The notes under the pieces were generated by a model. It saw only the letters and a program-made list of their open reading frames with translations, had not been told where the DNA came from and did not search any database. From assembly GCA_018894105.1 (NCBI GenBank), contig CM032124.1, positions 4,263,501 to 4,327,500 on the forward strand: a stretch of DNA of 64,000 bases. Direction: 5' to 3'. The stretch's first letter is position 1. Every line of letters starts with the position of its first letter. Below, one piece after another: positions 36,400 through 48,245 of the stretch. The stretch comes from Jacaranda mimosifolia. Lineage: Eukaryota > Streptophyta > Magnoliopsida > Lamiales > Bignoniaceae. A program made the translations under genes and the position numbers.

Positions 36400-39300
36400 A
36401 GATCAGTTGGGTTATCGACAGTGGAGCTTTTATTCATGCTACCTCTCATAAGGAGTTTTTTACATCATATACATCGGGAGATTATGATGTTGTCAAAACA
36501 AGTAACAATGGCATAGCTAAAGTCATTGAAGTTGGAGATATTTCCTTGGAGACATCTATTAGCACCAATTTGGTTTTGAAAGATGTTAGACATGTTCCAG
36601 ATATACAGTTGGACTTGATTTCTACAGGCAAGCTTGATGATCAAGGGTTTTGTAATACCTTCAATAATGATCAATGGAAGCTTACTAAAGGTTCTCTAGT
36701 GGTGGCTAGAGGAAATAAATGCTCTACACTGTATTTAATGCAAGCTAAGCTCTCTAAAAGCATAATTACTACAATTGAGAATGAGAATACAGCTGAATTA
36801 TGGCATCAAAGGCTTGGCCACATGAGTGAGAAAGGTATGTTACCGCTGGCCACAAAGAAAGCTCAGTCTGATGTGAAAAATGTGCGCCTAAAGAAATGTC
36901 CTCACTGTTTGGCTGGAAAACAACACAGAGTCTCATTTAATCATTCCCTACCTTCTAGAAAGAAAAATCTATTGGAACTAGTACATTCAGATGTGTGTGG
37001 TCCCATGAAGACAAGATTGCTAGGCGGTGCTTCATACTTTGTAATGTTCGTGGATGACCATTCTAGAAAGATTTGGGTTTATCCTTTGAAGATGAAATAT
37101 CAAGTGCTTGATGTTTTCAAGTAGTTTCAAGCCTCAGTTGAAAGACAAACTAGGAAAAAGTTGAAGTCTATCCGTATAGATAATGGCAGAGAATATACTG
37201 GATCATTTTATAATTATTGCAAAAGTCAAGGAATTCGGCATCAAACTATACCTCCAAAGATATCACAGTTGAATGGCGTAGCTGAAAGGATGAATATAAC
37301 GCTGATTGAAAGAGTCAGATATCTACTTTCACATGCAAAGCTACCTAAAATATTTTAGGGAGAAGCATTAAATACAGTTGTACATATATTTAATTGTTCT
37401 CCATGTGTTGCTTTACAAATGAAAGTCCTAGAAAAAGTTTGGACTAGGAAGGATGTCTCTTATAGTCATTTACGAGTCTTTGGATGTAAAGCTTTTGTTC
37501 ACATTCCCAAAGACGAGAGGTCTAAGCTTGATGGCAAGACATAGAAGTGCATGTTCATTGGATATGGTGAAGATAATCTTAGATATCGCTTTTATGATCC
37601 AGTTCATAAGAAGTTGATTAGGAGTCGAGATGTTGTATTTGTTGAAAATCAGACCATTGAAGACATTGATAAAGTTCCAAGTTTGATGATGACTCAATAG
37701 GTTTTGATGCAATTCCTCCAATAATGGTGCCAAGACAAGTTGGAGATGAGGCTCGAAATAATCAACAGAGTATTGGTGAAGATAATGCTCCCACTCAAAA
37801 TGAGCCAGATGATGACGATATTCATAATCGCCCACATGAACCACAAGCTTCTTCTATCCCAATAAGGAGATCCTCTAGAATTAGACAACCCTTTACAAGA
37901 TACTCTATAGATGAGTATGTATTGTTAATTGACGGAGGAGAACCTGAAAGCTTTGAAGAAGCTATGGAAGACGAACACAAAGAAAAATGGATTGAAGTTA
38001 TGCAAGATGAGATGAATTCTTTGTATGGAAATAATACCTTTGAGATAGTTAAGGTACCTAAAAGTAAGAGAGCTTTGATGAATAGATGGGTGTATTGGAT
38101 TAAACATGAAGAGCGTAATCCACATCCACTGTACAAAGCTAGATTGGTGGTCAAAGGTTTTAGTCAACAGAAAGGGGTTGATTTTGATGAAATTTTTTCA
38201 CTGATGGTGAGAATGACTTCCATCTGGACAGTGCTTGGTATAGCATCAAGTTTTAATTTGGAAATTGAGCAAATGGATGTGAAAATAGCCTTTCTTCATG
38301 GTAATTTAAAGGAAGAGATTTATATGGAACAGCCAGAGGGTTTCAAGGTTAAAAGAAAAGATGAGTATGTTTGTAGACTAAAGAAAAGTCTATATGGATT
38401 AAAACAGGCACCAAGATAGTAGTATAAAAAGTTCAAGTCAGTCATGGGGGAACAGAACTATAAGAAGATAGCTTCTGACCACTGCTTGTTCTACTAAAAA
38501 CTCGCTGATGATGATTTTATAATTATTCTACTCTATGTAGTGACATGTTGATTATTGGCCAGAATACTTCTAGAATTGATGACCTAAAGAATCAGTTGAG
38601 TAAATACTTGGCATGAAGATTATTCGGGACAGAGTTGCCAAGAAGTTGTGGCTAACACAAGAGAAGTATATTGAAAAGATACTTTAAAGGTTCAACATGG
38701 ATAAAGCTAAAGCGGTGAGCTCTCCTCTTGCTAATCACTTTAAGCTTAGTAAAGATCAAAGTGCTTCTATTAAGGAAGAGAAGATCGAGATAGAATGGGT
38801 TCCATATGCTTCAGCTGTTGGTAGTTTAATGTATGCCATGGTATGTACGCGACCAAATATTGCTCATGCAGTTGGAGTTGTTAGTCATTTTCTTTCCAAT
38901 CCAGGAAAGGAACATTGGGCTAGTATGAAATGGATTTTCAGATATCTTTGGGGTACTTCCAGACTTTGTTTATGTTTTGGAACTGCTAAGCTTATATTAT
39001 TTGGATACACTTATGCTGATATGGCTGGTGATGTCGATTCTCGAAAGTCAACCTTGGGCTATTTGATTACTTTTCAGGGGGGCAGTATCATGGCAGTCAA
39101 AGTTACAAAAGTGTGTTGCACTATCTACCAAAGAAGCTGAGTTTATTGCTGCAATGGAAGCTTGCAAGGAAATGTTATGGATGAAGGATTTTCTCCAGGA
39201 ACTTGGTCTTTATCAAGATAAATATGAGGTATTTTGTGATAGTCAAAGTGCAGTGCATCTTGCCAAGAACTCTTCTTTTCATTCGCGATCCAAACATATT

Positions 39301-39469
39301 GATAAGAGATATTATTGGATCAGGGATGCATTGGAACATAATTTGTTACACCTTGAGAAGATTCTTACTAATGATAATGGATCGGATATGATGACGAAAA
39401 TTGTACCAAGAGAAAAGTTTGAATTTTTTCGATCAATTGCCGGGATAACAAGTGCGCCAGGGGGAGAAT
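36400..39469 (+). pseudogene. Decayed Tnt1-like pol
   Basis: Pre-integrase ELWHQRLGHMSEKGM, the zinc-binding region CPHCLAGKQHR, integrase HSDVCGPM and DNGREYTGSF, reverse transcriptase WVYWIKHEERNPHPLYKARL and QMDVKIAFLHGNLKEEIYM, and RNase H end HSRSKHIDKRYYW are all recognisable. Multiple in-frame stops occur (for example after DVFK near 37124, KIF near 37358 and QAPR near 38419). The catalytic YVDD region near 38537-38550 is destroyed by a single-base loss. Non-functional. Confidence 0.92.
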
Positions 39470-39744
39470 TGTTGAGATATCATGCTCAATTATTATTATT
39501 ATTAAACTGAGGTTAAGGATGAAGAAGCTAAGTTTATTTTTTTCTCCAGGAGATAAGGATGGAGAAGTAAGTTCATCTTGACTTCTTATTGTAAGAGATA
39601 AGGATGGAGAAGTAAAGTTCATCTTGACTTCCTAAACTAAGAGATAAGGATGGAGAAGTAAAGTTCATCTCGACTTCCTCTACTTAGAGATAAGGATGGA
39701 AAAGTGAAGTTCATCTTGACTTTTTACACCGTCATACTTTGATG

Positions 39745-39789
<45 letters not shown>

Positions 39790-40194
39790 TATGCATTAAG
39801 AACAATGGTAGAGAGAGAGAGATAGGACAAGAGAATATAGCATAAGAGAGCCACAATTTTGTTATAAAATTGTGAAGAGTTAGCCACAATTTATTTTAAA
39901 TTGTGAGAAGTGATAGCAACAAAATTGTGTGCAATTTTGTGAGGAAAGTGCCACAAAATTTATTTCTTGAAGTAAGGAATTTTGTATTAGCCTCTAGTTC
40001 AGCTAGAAAAGAATTTTTGTATTGCCCATTATTTTTATAGTGGAAGTTCATTTTATTTGTGTCTATATTTCTACTCCTACACATTCTTGAGTTATTTCTA
40101 TTTGTTATTTTTCTTCCTATTACGTTAGCACAAAGAGGGAGATTTGATCCTACTAATCCGCTGCGATATTTATTATCGTGTATATCTCCCAACA
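39470..40194 (+). repeat. 3' LTR of the Tnt1-like element
   Basis: Starts TGTTGAGATATC after the polypurine tract and ends ATATCTCCCAACA, immediately followed by NLR C sequence. Contains a tandem repeat (39550-39732) and a TG microsatellite near 39757-39788. Confidence 0.88.
39550..39732. repeat. Four tandem 45-46 bp units inside the LTR
   Basis: Units start at 39550, 39595, 39641 and 39687, each beginning GAGATAAGGATGG and containing AAGTTCATCT and GACTTCCT-like blocks. This lies in the U3 part of the LTR, where repeated enhancer-like boxes are known in Tnt1-type elements. A promoter role here is an inference. Confidence 0.88.
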
Positions 40195-41234
40195 ATCATC
40201 ATCACCAGAGTTACCAGAATCACTCAAAGAAATCAATAATCCTTTTATTTCACAGAAAAAAAATAGTTTTGAGCTTCACTTATGCAGTGCCACGTATCAA
40301 GTAGTACATGTAGCAAGTTTTAATTCTAATGGCGACTAACTTTGTTCTCATTACCAAGTTTCTATCAATAAGGTCCTTGAGATACTCCTCTTCAATTTCT
40401 TCCAAGCTTCTCCCTGGAATCTTTTGTTGTATGAAGCCTTGGGCAATCCACAAGAGGATCAATCTATGAATTGGGATGTCAAAGTCTTCGGGAAACATTC
40501 CCAAATATAGAAACCATGGTCTCAGGTAATACGGTAACATGTTGTAACAAAATGAAACAACATTTTCCATCTCAACTCTATTGTAAGCATTAGTTTCCAG
40601 GACTTCAACAACTTTAGCCCATCTTTCATGCATTTCACTCATTGAAGCTTTTTTTGCCAAAATTCCACCAATTATTATAAGCGGCACACCGGCACATTGC
40701 TTAACAATATGTTTTCCAAGATGCTCTTGCTCTGGATGAGAGCACTTGTGCTTGCCAAATACTGCTAAGTTGCATAGGATCCAACTTCCCTCCATATTTT
40801 GGAAAGCCAACTCGTAGGATGCTCTATTACGGTGTGTATACATAGCCACATCATGCATACTACTGGTTATCAATATTTTGCTTTTTCGAGTGTTGCTCTT
40901 TGGAAAGATATCTTGGAGATCATCCCAGACTTGTGTATTCCACATATCATCAAAGACAATCAATAATCTCTCTCTTTGTAGAATTGCACAAAGTGTTTGT
41001 GCTATGCTACTTCTCCATCAGTCTTGTTATACATGTCTTCCGTCATCCAACTCAAGTATTGAAGCATGGTCAGATAAACATCCTTTTTCCTGAAATGTGA
41101 AGAGACATTAACCCATAGACGAATGGGGAATTTAGATTTGACTCGTGCATCATTAAAAATCGTGCTGGAGTTGTCTTGCCAATGCCAGCCATACCAATGA
41201 TGACATCAGGTTGCTCAATTTTTTTCAGAATATA

Positions 41235-41856
41235 TAGGGGTGTTCGCGGTTCGGTTTGGATTGGTTTTGGAACAAAAGCCAACCGATCCAAACTATATAA
41301 TGTATATTGGATCGGTTTGGATCGGTTGGACTTTTATTGTAAATCCAATCCAATCCATTTTAAATCTGTTTGGATTGGATCGGTTAATCGATTTTTCAAT
41401 TTAAATATTTAATTGAAATATTTGACAAATTACTATTTATAAGTAAACTAATTTAATTAATCAATTTGTAAATTTTATTTAACTATCATATCACACTAAT
41501 CTTGTGGAATTAAGTTAAATTATGTAAGAACACACAACTATAAAGTTATAAGTCCACAATAATTATCCCTATATATTTGATTTTTGAAAGTGAAAAAATC
41601 CTAAGTTTATTTTATTTTAATTTATTTGTGTATTTTACAATTAAGATATATATTTTTTATATTATTAGTATATAAATTTTGGTTCGGTTTGGATTGGATC
41701 GGTTTTTTAGATTAAAACTGAAAACCGATCCAATCCAATCGGTTTTAAGAAAACAAATCCAATTCAATCCAAAAAAGTTCGGTTTTGATCGGTTTTCGAT
41801 TTTTTGGATCGGTTCGTCGGTTTTTTTTTGGATTGGATTGGATTTGAACACCCCTA
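41235..41856. mobile_element. hAT-type MITE with 8-bp target-site duplication inside NLR C
   Basis: 622 bp with terminal inverted repeats TAGGGGTGTTC...GAACACCCCTA, flanked by AGAATATA on both sides (41227-41234 and 41857-41864). Its ends are rich in GGATCGGTTTGGATTGG-like repeats in inverted orientation, so a long hairpin is possible. No transposase is encoded. The 8-bp duplication and the TA-rich TIR end point to the hAT superfamily. Confidence 0.9.
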
Positions 41857-41940
41857 AGAATATATATTAATTGTTGAGCATCTTCTCCCAAACCTACAAC
41901 GTAGTCTTCCCTCTCACAGGGACCTAATGATAAACAACCG

Positions 41941-43689
41941 CAAATAAATGTGCTTGAGAGAAAGATAGCAAAAGTTAATATTAATAGGTTCTTTTTCCTC
42001 CATAATTTTTCACAATCACCTTAACTTATTCATTGCAATTAGTAAACATAAGATGTAAAATTAAAGGTGGTGCTTACTTCTGAGGTCATCTTTTGAAACT
42101 ATGACTCTATATAAGTATAAAAATGATGAAGTATGTGATTGACACTTTGAATTCTCTATTTTATTTCATATACTATATCATATTGTTATTTACTGTATTC
42201 ATTCCAAGTATATCTTTTTCTCAATTAGTTATTTTTATAGAAGAAATATTTAATACACATATAATGTATTTATGCAATGGAATAAGAAATAGAATAAGGA
42301 ATTCTAGATGCAAGAAGTGTCTCATTCCTTAGAGCTTTGCTTGGGACTTCCCATCTTCACCCTATGGCTATGTCACTCTTTTCATCAAATTTCTCCTGAA
42401 GATATGGAGAAAACCTGCAGAACAAATATTTAAAAAAAAAAAAGGGGAATGGATTTTCATTCTGATCTAGGACCTATTGATATTGATTATCTAATGGGAC
42501 ATATAAAAAGTACTTGTTTCAAATAATATTTGATTTGTTAGAAGGTTTTTACATTTATCTTAGTGCATAATTTCATACACGTTAAATTATTCATTTGTAG
42601 ACATCCAACTAAAAAACTATAAATATGTAATCTTATCAATTAATTATTATCTTCAAACAAAAAATCATTAAAAGTAAAATACACTAAACCAAAGGTAATA
42701 CAAAAGTAAATGCAAATAATTAATTAATTATATATATACATTATATATCACAAAGGTAATATTTAGTATGTAATTTCATTTACATTTAAATTATTATTAT
42801 ATAACGTCGTATAATTTAAATAAATAGAATTAGGCAAGTATATTATTATTTTACTTCACTAAAAACTAACACGACCAGAAATATAAATACACTAGTTGGC
42901 ATGTAACGGGATAATATATGTAAATAGTTAATTTAATTATTTATTTATACACAGGATTTTTATTAAACTGCAATTTTAAGTAGTCTAATTTTATAAATTC
43001 ATATGGTCACTTTAAGTAATAATTATAATTTTTTTATTTAATTGATTTTTGTTAATCATATTCAAATAAAATATTCATATCATCTATTTAAATGATATTT
43101 TTTTAATTCCAAACTAACTTTTTCAAAAACTACAACTCACAAACAAACTATTTCTCATAAATATATTACAAAAATCCCAAAATCAATCCCAACCTTACAT
43201 CACATCATCCAAATAAACACTATCATTATATATATTATTTTCCACAACCAATCACATATCCAACTCTCACTCTCATTTCTCTGGAAAACTGCATGTCTCG
43301 ACTCTTATTAAAAAAAAATCCTCTTGTCTTAGGAAAATAAAAATGAAAAAAAAAAAAAAAAATCTTACAAGCAATAATTAATCCTAAAGTTTCCATTTTT
43401 TTGGCTCATATATCTATCTATATATCTAGCTATCACTCTCTACAGATGGGGCCTGGGGGTACTGAATATTTTGTAGTTTCTAATTTAAGAAGACATGTAA
43501 CTGACATGATTTATATTTATGAAAAAAGGTCCAGATTTTAAGAAAAACAACTCTATTTTGGGATATCTTGGAAAAAAATAAATGAAGTACTTAATACATT
43601 TGGAATAGGGACTATAATATTTACAGGACGGCTTTTTTATTTTTTTTATTTTGATAAGTAATATTTACCCAAAGTTGTATGGTCAACTT
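41941..43689. other. Intron 1 region of NLR C
   Basis: 42060-43300 aligns with the intron of NLR D (50580-51650; shared ATTTCTCCT, CTTCCCATCTTCAC and CTATTGATATTG-like blocks). It is very AT-rich and no gene is seen. Confidence 0.55.
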
Positions 43690-44511
43690 AAAATTCTAGG
43701 CTATATTTGATTACATATTCTCACTTCATTTTTTAACCTCCAAAATATAAATAAACAAATCATACATATTTTCCAACCCCAACCCCAACCCCACTCTCAC
43801 AATTACACATCCAGAAAGACCCAAAATATCCTCCTAATTCATTTCCTACTCATTCCGCGATGTCTAATAGTCCGTTTAGTTTTATTTCCAAAGGCATTTT
43901 CAATTTTCATGCATTTCCAAAAGTTGAAAAATTAGTGATGAAATGGAAATTAAAATGTTTTTGGATAAAATGTTGAAAAGTAATAGTTAGAATACGTTAT
44001 AGAATTGAAAAATAGGTTAATTTATATTTTTTTTATATTTAAAAAGATTTACCTTTTTAAAATATATATGTATTTTATTAATTTAAAAATGATCCTGGAT
44101 ACTTTATGTCAGCTTAAATTTGAGTTTGATTAATGTGATAATAAAATGATATAGTAGATTTAGAAAAAGGATTTAGAAGAAAAATGTGTACTTTTGTTTA
44201 AAAAAAAAAAATTATGAGAAAGTGTTTGTTTTCAATTTCATTCCCAAATGAAAATAAAAACAAATGAGCTATAATTCTTTCATTTTTTGTCCCCTACCTA
44301 ATCTATATTTAAACATACATAAATAATTTTAAAATATCAATTTTTCCCAACCAACCCCAACAAAAAGGTTATTGATATAAAATCTTGTACCCTCCCAAAC
44401 CACAATCAAATAAATAATTTTCTCTCTAAACATTCTCCACTCACCACCCAAAATACAAATAAACAACCATAACATTCTCCGACCACACTACCCAAAAACC
44501 ATTTTGCCAAA
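43690..44511. mobile_element. MITE of family M1 carrying a nested second MITE
   Basis: The outer parts (43690-43870 and 44273-44511) match the two halves of the MITE at 12369-12955 (for example AATAATTTTAAAATAT and TTATTGAT near 44320-44380). Between them, at about 43871-44272, lies a different element (GTCCGTTTAGTTTTATTTCC...AAAACAAATGAGC) that also occurs at 61785-62075. The outer element ends against the NLR C exon 1 remnant. Exact ends are approximate. Confidence 0.7.
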
Positions 44512-44592
44512 TGGGCCTTATGGAGCTTCTGAAGCTGTTTTAGGTTGTCCAGAAGGAATTCTACAGCAGCTGAGCCGCATCCTCCATTGCGC

Positions 44593-45587
44593 GTGTTGTG
44601 TGAGTGTGTGTGGGTGTGGGTGTCTGAATTACAGAGAATCACAAGGTTTTGGAGTCCAATTCTTGGTGGGTGTAAAGCATACTTTTATGCGCTGTCTCTA
44701 GGCAAAACCTGTGCTGGGCATGGAATATTTAAAAAGTGACTCTTTCAAAAAATAATTAGATTTAAATTTTCATATAAAAGATGAAAATTTTTATTTGTTT
44801 TCGTTTCTTTTCCATTTTCTACTTTTCAAATAGTTTCATTTTTCCTTTATCAGCCACGAGTTATTTATTTATTTATTTTTTTAAAGGTATCAATGGAGAA
44901 TATTTCAAAAGGATGGGAGACTAACAGAGAAAAAGAGATGATGTGATGAGTAAGACGAAAAAGAATAATAGAGAGGAGAGAGGGAAAAAAGGAAAAGCTT
45001 AGACAACAGAGAATAAAGAGCAGTAAAAGAGAAATTAGAGTGATGTTGAATCAAAAGGAGAGAGAAGGCCGAAGAGAGAATGGACAAAGAACGGAAGAGG
45101 TGGGGAGATAGACAGTGAGGGTATGGACAGTGACAGAGGGAGTGAAGGAGATTGTCAATTAAAAGTTTATGGTTGAAGGTGAAAATAATATTTGTATTTG
45201 AAATATTAATATGGAGTTTGGTTATGTTTTTATTTTTAATATTTTTAAATTTTGAAAAGTTAGTTCGAGCAAATGAATTAAAAATAAATTTGTATTTGGA
45301 TAATATGTTGGGAAAATAATGATTATATAGGATTTAGTAGGTTGTAAGAGAAGAGAGATAATAATAATGAATAAGAAAGAGAAGCTATATGGGTTATGGA
45401 GCAAAAATATATAGGTTATTGAAAAATATATTTTGAAATGAAAATGAGTTGAAATATTGACAAAAATAATGATAAGTTATTGATGATTCATTTCATTTTC
45501 AAATAGTAGAAACAGTTGAAAATGAAAAAAAACATAACCAAACTACCCCTAAGTTTTTAGCAAATAAAACTTAAATATGCATATATT
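44593..45587. other. NLR C upstream stub and MITE-like sequence
   Basis: 44593-44710 keeps the NLR 5' leader and promoter start (CTGAATTACAGAGAATC, TTGGTGGGTGTAAAGC). From about 44750 to 45555 the sequence is GA/AT-rich and ends CCAAACTACCCCTAAG, resembling a MITE of the GAAAATGA type. No gene. Confidence 0.45.
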
Positions 45588-46009
45588 CACTATAAGAAAA
45601 CATCCGGACAACAATAGAAAAATTCATCACAAATAAGATTTGTCACAAATATGATTATGTGATCTATTTATTTTATAAATCTATTAATATATGCTTCGTC
45701 ATTAGTTAGTTGTGTGACGAAAATAAAATGCGTTACAGTATTAATTTTGTGATGAAATTTCCATCACCAATTAAAAAATTATTTGATCACAATGTTTAGA
45801 GTTATAAAATTTGTTATAATGGACACTTCATACCGGTAAAAGGTACCCTTCATATTCGTCATAAGTGTTATTACTGGCTAATGTATATTTTTGCTATTTT
45901 CTTAAATTCATTAGTAATCCATAAAAAATTCATTTCAATTGTCTCTCATCTTTAGTGGAATCTATTCATCACAAATTTTTTGTTAGTAAAAGAGTGCTTT
46001 CTTGTAGTG
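45588..46009. mobile_element. CACTA-type MITE, copy next to NLR D
   Basis: Starts CACTATAAGAAAAC and ends CTTTCTTGTAGTG, with ATT on both sides (45585-45587 and 46010-46012). CACTA termini and a 3-bp duplication mark an En/Spm-type non-autonomous element of 422 bp. The same insertion is present at 53764-54177 in the paralogous position. Confidence 0.88.
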
Positions 46010-46804
46010 ATTACAAAAAATATCCCTTCAATTATATAAAATATTACTAATACGCCTCTTCACAATTAATATATATATACACACATTATTAAGATACCTA
46101 GGGATAGAGTAGCTATTTATAAATAAATCAATTATTTAATTATTTTTAATTTTTACGATGATGGCAAAATAATCAATTTATGACTTCTGTTGAGGGTTTT
46201 TTAATAGCACATTTTCATATGGTAGATTTTGGTAATTATGAAGTTAGAGAATTCCGATTTTAAAGGGAATATAAGTGTAATTAATCCTTTAATAAACCAT
46301 GCATTAGAGTTTTAATTTGTAAACAATCTATAATAACAATAAACACTGATGTATGACGGCGATTAATAAATTTATTTAAGAAAGCAATATTATTCCTAGC
46401 TAGTCAATGTGATGTATAGTCAGTGTGAAAGCGTAGAAATTAAAATACTTGATGTATAGTCAGTGCGAAAGCATTATAATTTTCTTAATCCGGTTGCACT
46501 GCAACAAGCTTGCTATATATATGCGTTTTAAATATTTGATGTAATGTGAAAGTGCCATCAAAGTCAAGGCTTAATATAATTAATTAATTTAATGTGTGTA
46601 TATATATGTATATAAGATATTTGGTTCAATGATATAAATCTCACATAAAAAGTGTAAGATTAGGATTTCGAACTTCTGAGTAGACACTTGATGTGTATGT
46701 ATATAAATAAATTATATATACCCACGTACTTTTCATATTTGGGTGGTGCATCAGGTGACTTCTAATGGGCACTAATTATAGCACATTAATATGGATATGA
46801 TACA
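46010..46804. other. Far 3' flank of NLR D, duplicated near 54178-55090
   Basis: Non-coding. A roughly 40-bp unit containing GATGTATAGTCAGTG and GAAAGC occurs twice in tandem at about 46411-46475, and the pair is also present near 54605-54670. No gene. Confidence 0.55.
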
Positions 46805-47191
46805 GAGGGTGTTTGGGTGAGCTTATAAGCTCCTCAAAATATTTTATAAGATGTTTAAAAACTTATAAGTTGATAAAAAAATTTTGATAAATTTTTTTAA
46901 AAAAGAGCTTATAAGATCCCAAAATAAGATGTTAGGAGTTTATAAACTCTTTTAAAAAAAATAAAGAGACCCTAACTTATTTTTAAAGTCTTAACAAACT
47001 CCTTTATTTTTAACCATTTTAATTACAAAATTGTCATAATTAATATCTTATAAGTTTCAATATCTTATTTTATCCAAACACTTCAATAACTTATTTTAAA
47101 AATAAAATCTAACATTTTATAAGTTCTAAAAACATCTTATAAGACGTAGGAACTTATAAGATATTTAAAATAAACTTAGCCAAACACCCTC
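46805..47191. mobile_element. PIF/Harbinger-like MITE (family M4), copy 1
   Basis: 387 bp, GAGGGTGTTTGGGTGAGC...CTTAGCCAAACACCCTC, with many internal CTTATAAG palindromic blocks. The corresponding point in the E unit (near 55080) lacks it. Same family as 53175-53560. The flanks (ACA/ATA) do not form a clean duplication here. Confidence 0.8.
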
Positions 47192-48245
47192 ATAGTTGCA
47201 AGTTGCTAATTCTTAAGTAGTGTTCTTAACTTTGAATTTATCGTCCAATCAAACCATTTAAAAAAATTCCTGAGGATATACAACTCTTTGTGCCTGAAAT
47301 CGATCAATAATTCTAACCCTGGTCAGGCATGATCCTTGGGTTTATATTTGGCTCTCATGATTAGATTGATTAGTCAAAATTGGCAACTCCCAGCCTGTTA
47401 ATATGATTTAACAATTCCCAAGTTGAGTCTTATCTCTTTTACTCACGACAAGTGCTTACGAGCAGAATGGAAAGAGAAAACTTTGGCAAGAAACTTCCCA
47501 GGGACGTGCTATTGCGTGCATTGCGTATGGAGAAAAACAAAACGTCTTGTGATAATAGCACTTCAAATAGTTTTTTGAGTGATTACAAAAAAGTAGTGGT
47601 TTGCTGAATCATTTTGTCAGCAGAATATATAAAACTGTTCCAAGCCACTACCTCACACTATGCTTGATTGAAGGATTTTAACGAGAAAAATGAATTTTTT
47701 TCATAATTTTGTGAGGAAAATAAGAAAAAAAGCTTAGTTGAACTTTCTCCTTCCCAAATGTATTCATCACCCATTTTCTTTTCATTCTTTTTTTCATTGT
47801 TTTTTTTAATAACCAAATAAGCTTGATATTTTATATTTCTTTGATTTTATTTTTATTTTCCCCAACATTTTTTTTCCTCATTAAAATTCTTAAACTACAC
47901 GTAGTGTTAATGTTGGTTAATGTTGTGTTATGCCTCAAAATTTTGGTCATAAAATTTGATGTTCTAGTTTGTTTCAAATTTGATATTCTAGTTGGTTCTC
48001 AATTTTGAGGAGATTATTAATTTCAGTGCTTTGATTCTATCATCTTTTAATAGTGTAGTCCTTTAAATAGCAGCTGCTTCTTGATTATTCAGTTCTAGAT
48101 GATAACACCTAGATAAACTAACATAGAGAAAAATAAGAGGGACAATTAAAGGTTGTTAAATTCTAAATGCACAATCAAATGAAAATTAATGCTTGCCTAC
48201 CTTTGAACGTTACACATTTAAGCAAATCACTTGTGGGATATATCA
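47192..48245. other. 3' flank of NLR D
   Basis: Aligns with 55090-56160 downstream of NLR E (shared GCTCTCAT, CAACTCCAGCC-like and GTGTTAATGT blocks). It probably includes the 3' UTR. No coding sequence is recognised. Confidence 0.55.

Larger units (their letters stand above)
36386..40194 (+). mobile_element. 5'-truncated Tnt1-like Ty1/copia element
   Basis: Plus-strand copia starting within the protease (VIDSGAFIHAT near 36412) and running through integrase, reverse transcriptase, RNase H, a polypurine tract (CAGGGGGAGAAT) and a 725-bp 3' LTR. Gag and the 5' LTR are missing. It meets the opposite-strand copia fragment head to head at about 36385, and its LTR ends inside NLR C, whose LRR region is gone. 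Confidence 0.92.
40195..44592 (-). pseudogene. NLR locus C: truncated CC-NB-ARC pseudogene
   Basis: Exon 1 survives only as its 5' end at 44512-44592. Exon 2 survives from about 41920 down to 40195. NB-ARC motifs are still visible (GMAGIGKTTPA, IVFDDMWNTQVWDD, CAGVPLI, FLYLGMFPEDFDIP), but the frame is broken around 41000 and 41160, and the MHD region is replaced by YMYYL then a stop. The LRR region is completely absent: the coding sequence stops at the LTR end at 40194. A hAT-type MITE (41235-41856) splits exon 2 ahead of the P-loop, the exon 2 acceptor context near 41930 is altered, and a nested MITE cuts exon 1. The 42.0-43.3 kb intron region matches the intron of D. Confidence 0.92.

Noticed and set aside
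43770..43795. CCAACCCC tandem units resembling telomeric repeat
   Set aside because: Not the plant CCCTAAA repeat and only about three units, inside a MITE.
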